A stretch of 22,500 nucleotides of DNA from Mesostigma viride (taxonomy: Eukaryota > Streptophyta > Mesostigmatophyceae > Mesostigmatales > Mesostigmataceae). The notes below the pieces were generated by a model, which ran no database searches, had not been told where the DNA came from, and worked only from the letters and a program-made list of their open reading frames with translations. The stretch is from assembly GCA_009746045.1 (NCBI GenBank), contig RPFO01002273.1, forward strand, positions 1 through 22,500, in the 5' to 3' direction. Positions 8,205-15,862 of the stretch are shown piece after piece (position 1 is the stretch's first letter; the number at the start of each line of letters is the position of its first letter). The translations under genes were made by a program, and so were the position numbers.

Positions 8205-10215
8205 TCATCTACCAGTCATCCCCGGCTCCCATTCCGCATCCTCCTCTCCCTCTCCCTCTCCCTCTTCCTCCTCCCCCTCCCCCTCCCATTCTCCCTCCCC
8301 CTCTCCCTCCTCCTCCCCCTCCTCCTCCCCCTCTTTCTCCCCCTCTTTCTCTCCCTCTTCCTCCTCCTCCCCGCCTTCACTGTCACTGTGCACAGCAGGG
8401 ACGGCATCGTCTATGTGGGTGCCATCACCTGCGTTCACGGTGCCAGCCTAGCTCCTGTGGAAAGAAGCGAGCGCGGCCAAATGCCTCGACTGGGTGTGGG
8501 CAGCCGCACACGAACTGCGTCACCTCCGCCAGGGCATGATAGTCCTCATACTGCCCATCAGCCCACATCGCCTTGATGAGCAGGTGACCTCCCCTTTCCT
8601 GAACCTTAGTGACCCAGCCATGGAAGCGCTCCCTCTTCCTCGCTATCCCCGGAAACAGGGCACACAGGCGCATCCCGATAAGCGCACGTGCTCCATGCTC
8701 GGCAAAGTAGGCATTGCAGTCATCCTTTGCTGCTGCCCTGGCGGCGGTGGCAGTCTTGTAATGCTCAAAGTCAATCTGCGGGTGCTCTTTCAACGCCGCC
8801 ACCGTGGCAGCTGACAGTTTGCCGGTACTGATCAGCTCAGGCTGGTGCACCTCTGCCGTACCGCCCACTGTCCAGTGCTGCAGGTGTACATCAGAAATGG
8901 GGACCGTCATCCCTGCGCTGCCGCCACCTAATGTCACTCTAGAAAACTGGCCCGTCCACGACGGTGCGTAGTAAGGAGAGGCGACAATGCTGTCACGCTC
9001 CGTGCGATCGCCTTCCAGATCAAGGACCTTCACCAGCATGTGTGGTGCCCACGGCATTCCCTGCCCGCAGGTGACGGCTGGCCGCTTAACAACGAGTAGG
9101 TCGCTGCGTCGTATGAGGCTTCCATTCACCTTGAAGGTGTGCCTGCCGGAAATCAGTGTGCGCAAAGCGGGCGTTGCCGTTGATGTGCTCCCTCGCGCAG
9201 CGGGCGCACATGCGCGGTTGATCTGCGCTTGAATCTCGCGGGCAGGGCAAGCGACGTGTGAGATTACTTGTTTTATGGGCAGCCTCAGTGCTCGTGTTGC
9301 CCGCGCAACCGACTGGTCGCCTGCAGATCGCAGCGGTAAGGGTACCGCCTTGTTCGCTTGCAGTTCACGCTTCTCTTTGAGCTTTTGCTCCATGATGTCG
9401 AACAGATTCTCGTTGTTGGCACGCACATCCTCCACGGACTTTGGCACCTGCTCAATCCATCCGTCCAGCAACTGCTGCTTCTCAGCGGCGACGATGTCAG
9501 GAAAAAGGCTGTGAAGGCTAGCGCAGGTACATCTCCTGGCACCGCCCTCGTCCCATTCAAAAAGCGGCACTAGACCAGGACTTCCTTTGGGGGCCTTGCC
9601 ACGCTCTATGAGGAGGCACCCATAGACAGGATCTCCCTGCGGGGTGTACCCAATGGGCGTGACCCCGTCACAAGCCTCGCCATTAGGCCCTGTGGGCTGC
9701 CACTTGTTCACCGGTGCATTTACCAACGTCTCCGATGCGGCTAGGCGCCAGCGGACATACACGGTCATATCCGGGCCCCAAAACACTTCGAGATCGAACA
9801 CCTTCGAAGAGCGGTGCCTCTCCCTCTCGGCTTCGGTTGCTGGCTCATCATCCAAGTCGGCGGTGGCGCCCGCGCCCGCACCCGCGCCGGCGCCTGCGCC
9901 CCCACCCCGCCCGCGCCCGCGCGCGCGCCTTGGGTGGCGCCCGCGCCCGCACCCGCGCCGGCGCCTGCGCCCCGCCCCGCCCCGCCCGCCCGGGCCCGCG
10001 CCCGCGCCCGCGTCTTGGGTGGCGCCCGCGCCCGCACCCGCGCCTTCTCCCCCGCCCCCGCCCCCGCCCGCGCCCCCGCCCGCGCCATGGGTGTGGCCCG
10101 CGGCTGGCTTCTTCGGAAATGCGTCCATCGATTTCACCCACCGGCCGTCAGCGGTGGATGCACCCTTTCGGCCACGTTGTGACATCAAGCGCGGCGTCCC
10201 CAATAGAACAGTCAT
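8205..10215 (-). CDS. Gly/Ala-rich protein with chromatin-reader-like body and acidic tail
   Basis: A long minus-strand frame, open 10305-8425. The likely start is the ATG at 10213-10215 or the one at 10183-10185 (MSQRGRKG). Numbering from the first codon of the open frame, residues 74-150 are a low-complexity Gly/Ala/Arg tract encoded by GC hexamers. Residues 168-300 form a compact region with CTC and LFPDIV..LDGWIEQV. Residues 290-318 are a charged probable coiled coil. Residues 385-480 resemble a BAH fold in layout (FKVNG..IRRSDLLVV through a closing VPISDVHLQHWTV). Residues 544-598 resemble a Tudor-like module (FPG..RERFHGWVTKV, then MWADGQYEDY, like the DGD-x-E signature). Read straight on, it ends at a stop at 8425. 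I favour a 64-bp intron (8448-8511, GTGTGC...TAG) that joins in phase, after LAEVTQF, to an 81-codon exon ending at 8205 with a long Glu/Gly tail. Domain names are inference; no search was possible. Confidence 0.6.
8239..8372 (+). repeat. 134-bp homopyrimidine tract
   Basis: Pure C/T on the plus strand except for one A at 8288, built of CCTCTC, CCCTCC and CTTTCT words. On the minus strand the purine run encodes the Glu/Gly acidic tail of the gene above. Tracts like this can form intramolecular triplexes, which is known chemistry and not shown here. Confidence 0.9.
9864..10085 (+). repeat. GC hexamer repeat encoding the Gly/Ala tract
   Basis: Degenerate CGCGCC/CGCACC hexamers in at least three imperfect higher-order blocks, each introduced by GGTGGCGCCCGCGCCCGCAC (9862, 9936, 10019). 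They give Gly-Ala and Arg-rich stretches on the minus strand and also open the other frames, producing several spurious long ORFs. Confidence 0.85.
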
Positions 10216-10462
10216 GCAATATGAATAATCATTAGTATCAACGATGCGTTCATGCAGGCGTGAACTGTGAAATACAACAAGCATGCAACAACGACTCCAG
10301 CACACTTAGTAAATACTGCTCATAATATCTGTGGCACATGCAACATGGTTAAAACACACATGGATGACCTGTATGGCTGCACATGAACTGTCCACCTAGA
10401 GAAGACTAGAAATTCAGCATGATATCAAGAGCCATCCACACAAATATATGTCTTACCGCAGC

Positions 10463-11087
10463 TTAGGGCTTCTTCGGGTTGAGTTGGCGAATCGAGCTTG
10501 TTGAGCCCTGCTCGAAGTAATGCTCAAATGCGATGCCCAGGCCCGCCAGCACATCATCAAATGTGATTAGTTTCACAGGTGGTCCGAAGAGTTCCAAACG
10601 TGGTTGCTAATTTTCAGGCAGTGCCTGAAGGCCGCCTCGAAAGTGAAACGCGAAAGTGAAAAGGGGTCACAAACCCTATGTTCATATCCTTGACTCCCCC
10701 GTCGAGAACGAACCGAAAACCAGCGCCATGAACGAACTTGTGACGAGTAGATGACGACATCGTGGTTATGGCGTCGTACCCCCCCTGGTGCAGCTGCTGC
10801 TTTATCGCCGCCTTCCTGTCCTCTTGCTTCCGCCCGGGCGAAAACCAGGCGCTTCGCAATGCCTGGAGATGTGATATTCTAATGGGCTTCATGCACTCGT
10901 GGCCGCACTTACAGTCGAACGTCTCGTCGGTCACTAGGCTGCCGGCATGGGTGCTGCCGCTTAGCACTATGGCTGCGAACTTGCGCTTCCCATGGTGTCC
11001 CATCACCATGATAGCGAAAGCCAGGAAGCAGATAGCCACGATTATGTCCCAGCAAAGCCATAGCACACCTTCCGTTTCGACCGCCAT
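10463..11087 (-). CDS. Small membrane-anchored protein with Cys motif, probably two exons
   Basis: The first ATG is at 11085-11087 (context GACATGGCG); the frame is open further upstream only from a GTG. After MAVETEGVLWLCWD comes a hydrophobic segment of about 20 residues (IIVAICFLAFAIMVMG), a probable transmembrane helix. Further on is a C-x-C-x3-C motif (DCKCGHECMK) followed by a helix of the style LQALRSAWF...QEDRKAAIKQQL. Cys clusters before an 'LR..F' helix occur in N-terminal regions of some transposon-encoded proteins, a resemblance only. Unspliced, the frame stops at 10614. A better ending uses a short intron whose acceptor is TTAG just before 10607. It enters, in phase from donors GTTTCA or GTGACC, a well-formed exon (LFGPPVKLITFDDVLAGLGI...) ending at TAA 10463-10465. 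The first 14 codons lie inside the palindrome. No family identified. Confidence 0.5.
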
Positions 11088-11661
11088 GTCGGCCACTAGT
11101 CCGGATAGCTCAATGTGCACCTGACCTTGACACTAATCGCACAAACAGCCACAATTTTGCAAGCAAGAAGACATGGCTACCTCGGCATTTCATGAAATGT
11201 ACTTCGTGAAATGCATTTCGTGAAATGTACTAAGGAACGTGATTGGCCGGCGTTCGCTCGCCAAATCTCGCAAAATGTACTAAGGCACGTGATTGGTCCC
11301 GCAAAATGTACTAAGGAACGTGATTGGCCGGCGAAGATTCTGTAGGGAATTTTAATTGCAGCAAACAGAATCTTCGCCGGCCAATCACGTTCCTTAGTAC
11401 ATTTTGCGGGACCAATCACGTGCCTTAGTACATTTTGCGAGATTTGGCGAGCGAACGCCGGCCAATCACGTTCCTTAGTACATTTCACGAAATGCATTTC
11501 ACGAAGTACATTTCATGAAATGCCGAGGTAGCCATGTCTTCTTGCTTGCAAAATTGTGGCTGTTTGTGCGATTAGTGTCAAGGTCAGGTGCACATTGAGC
11601 TATCCGGACTAGTGGCCGACATGGCGGTCGAAACGGAAGGTGTACTATGGCTTTGCTGGGA
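11047..11661. repeat. Near-perfect palindrome, 296-bp arms, 23-bp spacer
   Basis: The left arm is 11047-11342 and the right arm 11366-11661, with spacer 11343-11365; the axis is at 11354. Arm positions x and 22708-x pair without indels, and the only mismatch I found is in the CATAG(C/T)ACACC stretch at the outer ends. Each arm contains, outward from the centre, three copies of CCAATCACGT(T/G)CCTTAG (right arm at 11381, 11412, 11462), a GATTTGGCGAGCG stretch, STACATTTCRYGAAATG-like repeats, and a gene start. The outermost part codes for the first residues of the membrane protein gene. DNA like this extrudes cruciforms and would give a perfect RNA hairpin if read through. Confidence 0.95.
11121..11587. 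promoter_or_regulatory. Candidate symmetrical bidirectional promoter
   Basis: The centre of the palindrome lies between two copies of the same gene start facing outward (minus strand from 11087, plus strand from 11621). Per side it has three CCAAT boxes fused to ACGT elements; one is CACGTG, a G-box/E-box core. This is inferred from motif content and position; no TATA element is evident. Confidence 0.4.
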
Positions 11662-11833
11662 TGATTATCATCGTAGTACATCATATGTATTACAGTACAT
11701 TTCACGAAGTACATTTCATGGAGGCAGAGGGAAAGTTCCTGTTCATGGTGAGTCGGGGTTAGCAATCACGGCAATGTCGATACATGTACTTGCAGTATAT
11801 ACAAATGCCATAATGTCCTTAGATGCAGCATGA
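11621..11833 (+). pseudogene. Truncated inverted copy of the membrane-protein gene start
   Basis: From the ATG at 11621 the first 14 residues (MAVETEGVLWLCWD) are the same as the minus-strand gene. At the arm end (11661) the sequence diverges into an unrelated frame that stops at about 11833. The transmembrane helix and Cys motif are missing. Sequence just past the arm (11693-11719) repeats the STACATTTC words found inside the arms. Confidence 0.7.
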
Positions 11834-12285
11834 ATGTCTATTGTTCGGATTTCTTTTATCACGATGCTTAGGATGCCTTCCAACAGAAATCTGCTGCGCT
11901 ACAGGTCGGGAATACCTGAACTTGATATGCGTGGCCAGTGGCCATGGCAGCCGGGGTCGGTAAGAATTAACTTCGATAGCCATGAATAATGCGGAAAGTG
12001 AACGTTGTCCACCCGCTGCACAGGGAAAATGGCTGCACAGGAACGGCCTGACGTGATACTGTCGCAAAGCAGTTCTCATAAGCCGACAATTACACATTCG
12101 ACTTATGATCGATAATCGGCGCAGGCCTTCGACATTCAAGCGCGCATCGAAACGTCGTGAGGATTTCGGACATTTAGATGAAGTTGGATTGTTTTCGGCC
12201 CTCGTATTTGCCATGATCTTGGCCATCCAATCTTTTTGCTTCGTGCACAGTTTGCGTTTGCAGTTAAGCGTAGGTACATGACAAG
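11834..12285. other. Unannotated stretch
   Basis: No gene supported. A minus-strand frame of 175 codons (11819-12346) runs through part of it, but its start lies in the TTTGCG repeat and the remainder has no recognisable features. Confidence 0.45.
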
Positions 12286-12372
12286 CTTGCGTTTGCGTTT
12301 GCGTTTGCGTTTGCCTTTGCCTTTGCCTTTGCGTATACATTTGCATGTGCGCTTGCGTTGCCGTTTGCTTAT
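12286..12372 (+). repeat. (TTTGCG)n hexanucleotide repeat
   Basis: Four TTTGCG units, three TTTGCC units, then decaying variants (TTTGCATG, TTGCGTTGCCG). Degenerate TTTGCA/CATTTGCA-like words continue sporadically to about 12720, suggesting an older, decayed array. Confidence 0.85.
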
Positions 12373-12761
12373 GCGTCCCAATGTATGTCTGGCTTTGGGC
12401 AATTCTATTTCCTTGTCGTTGGGATATGAGTGGGTGCTGGCGGTGGTGTTACTGTCGGCAGGTAGAGTGGCAGTGGCTTCAACTTCTGTTGCTTTTTCAT
12501 TGCATTTGCATTTTCATTGGGTCTCTGTAGTTAACAACTGCTTTAAATATCTTTGTTAATAGCCGGCTTCAGCTGTAATTTCGATTGCATGTTGCTTTTG
12601 AATTGCATTCGCACTGGGCACATGCAGTGGGCATTAGGCATTGGTAGTGCAATTACACATGCAGTCACACTTGCAATTGCAATGAAGTTGAAATTGAAGC
12701 TGCAGCTAAAATTTGCTACGTGCCTACTGGTACAGTCGCATGTGCAGTCAACTTTGTGCTT
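12373..12761. other. Low-complexity region without a gene
   Basis: Enriched in TTGCA/TGCAATT words and GAAGTTGAAATTGAAGCTGC-type imperfect repeats. Open frames here are hydrophobic by composition only. Confidence 0.45.
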
Positions 12762-12822
12762 GTTTATTATTATTATTTCTTCTTCTTATAATTTCTTCTT
12801 ATTATTATTATAATTTCTTCTT
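12762..12822 (+). repeat. (TTA)n/(TTC)n mixed microsatellite
   Basis: Alternating blocks of TTATTATTA and TTCTTCTT with TATAATTTC joins, repeated at least twice. Confidence 0.85.
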
Positions 12823-12856
12823 GCTTTTCGTAATGTGTGGTGGTTAGAATGGTGAT

Positions 12857-13016
12857 GGCAGGGGCAGGAGCAGGGGCAGGGGCAGGGGCAGGGGCAGGGG
12901 CAGGGGCAGGGGCAGGGGCAGGGGCAGGGGCAGGGGCAGGGGCAGGGGCAGGGGCAGGGGCAGGGGCAGGGGCAGGGGCAGGGGCAGGGGTAGGGGCAGG
13001 GGCAGGGGCAGGGGCA
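12857..13016 (+). repeat. (GGGGCA)n hexanucleotide array, about 26 units
   Basis: Near-perfect GGGGCA units with single variants (GGAGCA near the start, GGGGTA at about 12989). Regular G4 runs every six bases give strong G-quadruplex potential on the plus strand. Gly-Ala or Pro-Ala open frames across it are repeat shadows. Confidence 0.97.
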
Positions 13017-13178
13017 ATCATGAGTTGCTTTCGGCCTGGCATGTGCACCAGAACTGGCATATGTGCTCGCAATGCAGCTTGCTACTCTTGTTCCTTTTGT
13101 TTGCCTTTTCTTTTGTTTGGGAACTGTTCGTGCAGGGGGGTGGGATGAGGCCGCGAGTCTCTGGGCAGGGGCATTGAC

Positions 13179-14517
13179 GTGGGTAGGTGTGTGTCTGGGC
13201 TAAGTCTGCAATTGTCGCTGCTGTGCTGTACTTCTGGCTGTGGCTTACGGTGCATTTGTGGCTTGGAGTAGGGGTGAGGCTAGGGTGGGCGCAGGCGCGG
13301 GCGTGGGCGTGGGCGTGGGCGTGAGCGTGGGCATGGGCGCGGGCGTGGGCGTGGGCGTGGGCGTGGGCGTGGGCGTGGGTGTGGGCGTGGGCGTGGGCGT
13401 GGGCGTGGGCGTGGGCGTGGGCGTGGGCGTGGGCGTGGCATGGGCGTGGGCGTGGCGTGGGCGTGGGCGTGGGCGTGGCGTGGGCGTGGGCGTGGGCGTG
13501 GGCGTGGGCGTGGGCGTGGGCGTGGGCGTGGGCGTGGGCGTGGGCGTGGGCGTGGGCGTGGGCGTGGGCGTGGGCGTGGGCGTGGGCGTGTGGGTGTGGG
13601 CGTGGGCGTGGGCGTGGGCGTGGGTGGGCGTGGGCGTGGGCGTGGGCGTGGGCGTGGGCGTGGGCGTGGGCGTGGGCGTGGGCGTGGGCGTGGGCGTGGG
13701 CGTGGGCGTGGGCGTGGGCGTGGGCGTGGGCGTGGGCGTGGGCGTGGGCGTGGGCGTGGGCGTGGGCGTGGGCGTGGGCGTGGGCGTGGGCGTGGGCGTG
13801 GGCGTGGGCGTGGGCGTGGGCGTGGGCGTGGGCGTGGGCATGGGCGTGGGCGTGGGCGTGGGCGTGGGCGTGGCGTGGCGTGGGCGTGGGCGTGGGAGTG
13901 GGCGTGGGTGGGCGTGGGCGTGGGCGTGGGCGTGGGCGTGGGCGTGGGCGTGGGCGTGGGCGTGGGCGTGGGCGTGGGCGTGGGCGTGGGCGTGGGCGTG
14001 GGCGTGGGCGTGGGCGTGGGCGTGGGCGTGGGCGTGGGCGTGGGCGTGGGCGTGGGCGTGGGCGTGGGCGTGGGCGTGGGCGTGGGCGTGGGCGTGGGCG
14101 TGGGCGTGGGCGTGGGCGTGGGCGTGGGCGTGGGCGTGGGCGTGGGCGTGGGCGTGAGCGTGGGCGTGGGCGTTGGCGTGGGTAGGTGTGTGTCTCAGCT
14201 ACGTCTGCTATTGTTGCAGCTGCGCTCTACTTCTGGCTGTGGCTTTGGGTATAATTGTGGCTTGGAGTAGGGGTGAGGCTAGGGTGGGCGTGGGCGTGGG
14301 CGTGGGCGTGGGCGTGCGTGGGCGTGGGCGTGGGCGTGGGCGTGGGCGTGGGCGTGGGCGTGGGCGTGGGCGTGGGCGTGGGCGTGGGCGTGGGCGTGGG
14401 CGTGGGCGTGGGCGTGGGCGTGGGCGTGGGCGTGGGCGTGGGCGTGGGCGTGGGCGTGGGCGTGGGCGTGGGCGTGGGCGTGGGCGTGGGCGTGGGCGTG
14501 GGCGTGGGCGTGGGTGC
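13179..14517 (+). repeat. Macro-tandem: unique leader plus (GGGCGT)n, two copies 999 bp apart
   Basis: A leader of about 110 bp starting GTGGGTAGGTGTGTGTCT occurs at 13179 and again at 14178. Both run through TACTTCTGGCTGTGGCTT and GGCTTGGAGTAGGGGTGAGG, and both lead straight into a GGGCGT hexamer array. The first array is about 880 bp (13297-14177), the second about 235 bp (14285-14517). Interruptions such as GGCATGGGCG, GGCGTGGCGTGG and GGGTGGGCG mark sub-blocks. The leaders differ at a dozen or so positions, so the duplication is not fresh. Confidence 0.93.
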
Positions 14518-14743
14518 AGAATGGGCGGGTGGGGGGCAGGGGCATGGGCATGGGGGCGGGGCGGGGGGGGGCGGGGGCGGGGGCGGGGCGGGGGGGGGGC
14601 GGGGGCGGGGGCGGGGGCGGGGCGGGGGCGGGGCGGGGGGGGGGCGGGGGCGGGGGCGGGGGGGGCGGGGGCGGGGGGGGGGCGGGGGCGGGGCGGGGGC
14701 GGGGGGGGCGGGGGCGGGGGGGGGCGGGGGCATGGGCGTGTGC
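14518..14743 (+). repeat. G-rich block of GGGGGC/GGGGCGG words
   Basis: After GCAGAATGGGCGGG the strand is almost only G with single C's, containing G runs of 4 to 9. Extreme strand asymmetry and G-quadruplex potential. A second pure G run (15 bases) follows at 14833-14847. Confidence 0.95.
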
Positions 14744-14847
14744 ATGGGCGTTGGGGGGGTCAGGGGGCTGGGGTTGGGTTTGGGTGGGTGGGTCATTGGT
14801 GCAATGTTTGGAGTTGGGGCTTGTGTGTGTGTGGGGGGGGGGGGGGG

Positions 14848-15862
14848 CATCGGGATTGCCATGCGCGTGCACGTGGGCGTCCGCGTGATCCTCTGTTCGT
14901 GTACATGTTCATGCATGTGCCATGACGGCACAATGCATGTCAGATTCGTGACTTTATCGTGTGTTCCCTAGTTGCAAGTATTACTGCTAAAATTCATTGC
15001 AGCATTCCATTCCTTGCATAATGCTTGATTGCTTGCATCAGTTCATTCTATACTTCGATCATGACCTGAAGTGCTTAAGTATTACCAGACTCTCGCGCAG
15101 TGTCAGAATGTCCAATTCTTAGCACACATGCATGTTTGCACACCAAAGCCCTCATTCCCATGTTGATAAGGCTAAGTAAAACATTTTTTTTTTGTGCGGT
15201 GATCCACGAAATGCAGCTGTGAATGGCTCTAGGAGGTCACCAATGGTGGCCAGACCTGTTATTGAGCATTGGGAGACGTTACAGGGGCATCGATCACAGT
15301 TACATTTAGTTCAGATGTAGTTCAATTTAGTACATTATAGTATAAATGTAGTAGAAAATAGTACAACCTAGTATATTGTAGCATATACTAGTTCAACTAC
15401 CTCCAGATGAGATCCAGGGGCTATGGGGACACTTTTTATGCAAAACTGAACTTGAAACAAGCAAAAAACAAGAAACTTGGAAAAACTCAAAATGTACTTG
15501 TGCTGGAGTACATTCTTAACGGCTGGCAGGGAAAGGCAAAAAGCCCGGGAGGACAGCACTTTCAAATGTGCGGCGGGAAAAAAAAAAAGCCCGCGTATGC
15601 CAGAAAACATCGTGTTGCTGCAGCGACGCGACAATGTGGACAACGAATCCAGTGCCAAGCTCGGAACGGCCGCAAAGGAGATCTGGCATCACAGGGTTCA
15701 GATGTGCGGAGGTACTATGCGATCCAGCCGGTCCACGACCTGTTTGTAGAGCTTGTGCCAAGGGGCAGCACCGAACAGATGTGGGTGACGTTGCAAAAAA
15801 ACACCGGACTTGCATGACGGAGCATAATGTCTCGGTCATAGTCTAGTTTGACCAACAAACGA
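14848..15862. other. Host sequence upstream of LINE X; one weak exon candidate
   Basis: Mostly featureless. A T10 run lies near 15183, and 15300-15395 contains irregular repeats of TAGTACA/TAGTTCA words. An A11 run at 15579-15589 sits between GCGGG and GCCCGC. A plus-strand frame ending in TGA at 15815-15817 has a protein-like last 35 codons (RRYYAIQPVHDLFVELVPRG), possibly a host exon 40 bp before the LINE insertion, but a minus-strand frame is open there too. Confidence 0.35.

Noticed and set aside
9644-10235. Plus-strand open frames of up to 194 codons
   Set aside because: Shadows of the minus-strand gene, held open by the same GC hexamers; Pro/Arg-rich without structure.
10445-10465. GGTAAGA splice donor just after the TAA of the second minus-strand gene
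   Set aside because: The frames that would cross it contain stops upstream or look non-coding; at most a 3' UTR intron.
11177-11497. 106-codon minus-strand frame across the palindrome
   Set aside because: It reads the same repeated words twice because the DNA is palindromic; it is the regulatory region, not a gene.
11040-11668. GATTAT direct repeat flanking the palindrome as a target-site duplication
   Set aside because: Only 6 bp, offset by one base from each arm, and the left gene continues across the arm boundary, so a simple transposon insertion does not fit.
12773-13148. Gly-Ala and Pro-Ala open frames
   Set aside because: Produced by the GGGGCA repeat; flanking parts have no coding character.
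13240-14971. Several open frames of 200-300 codons on both strands
   Set aside because: They read only Val-Gly, Ala-Trp, Arg-Gly, Pro-Thr or His-Ala dipeptides through the GGGCGT arrays; a hexamer without stops keeps all such frames open.
15407-15817. 136-codon plus-strand gene before LINE X
   Set aside because: Only the last third looks coding, the first part crosses an A11 run, and the opposite strand is equally open; kept only as a weak exon note.
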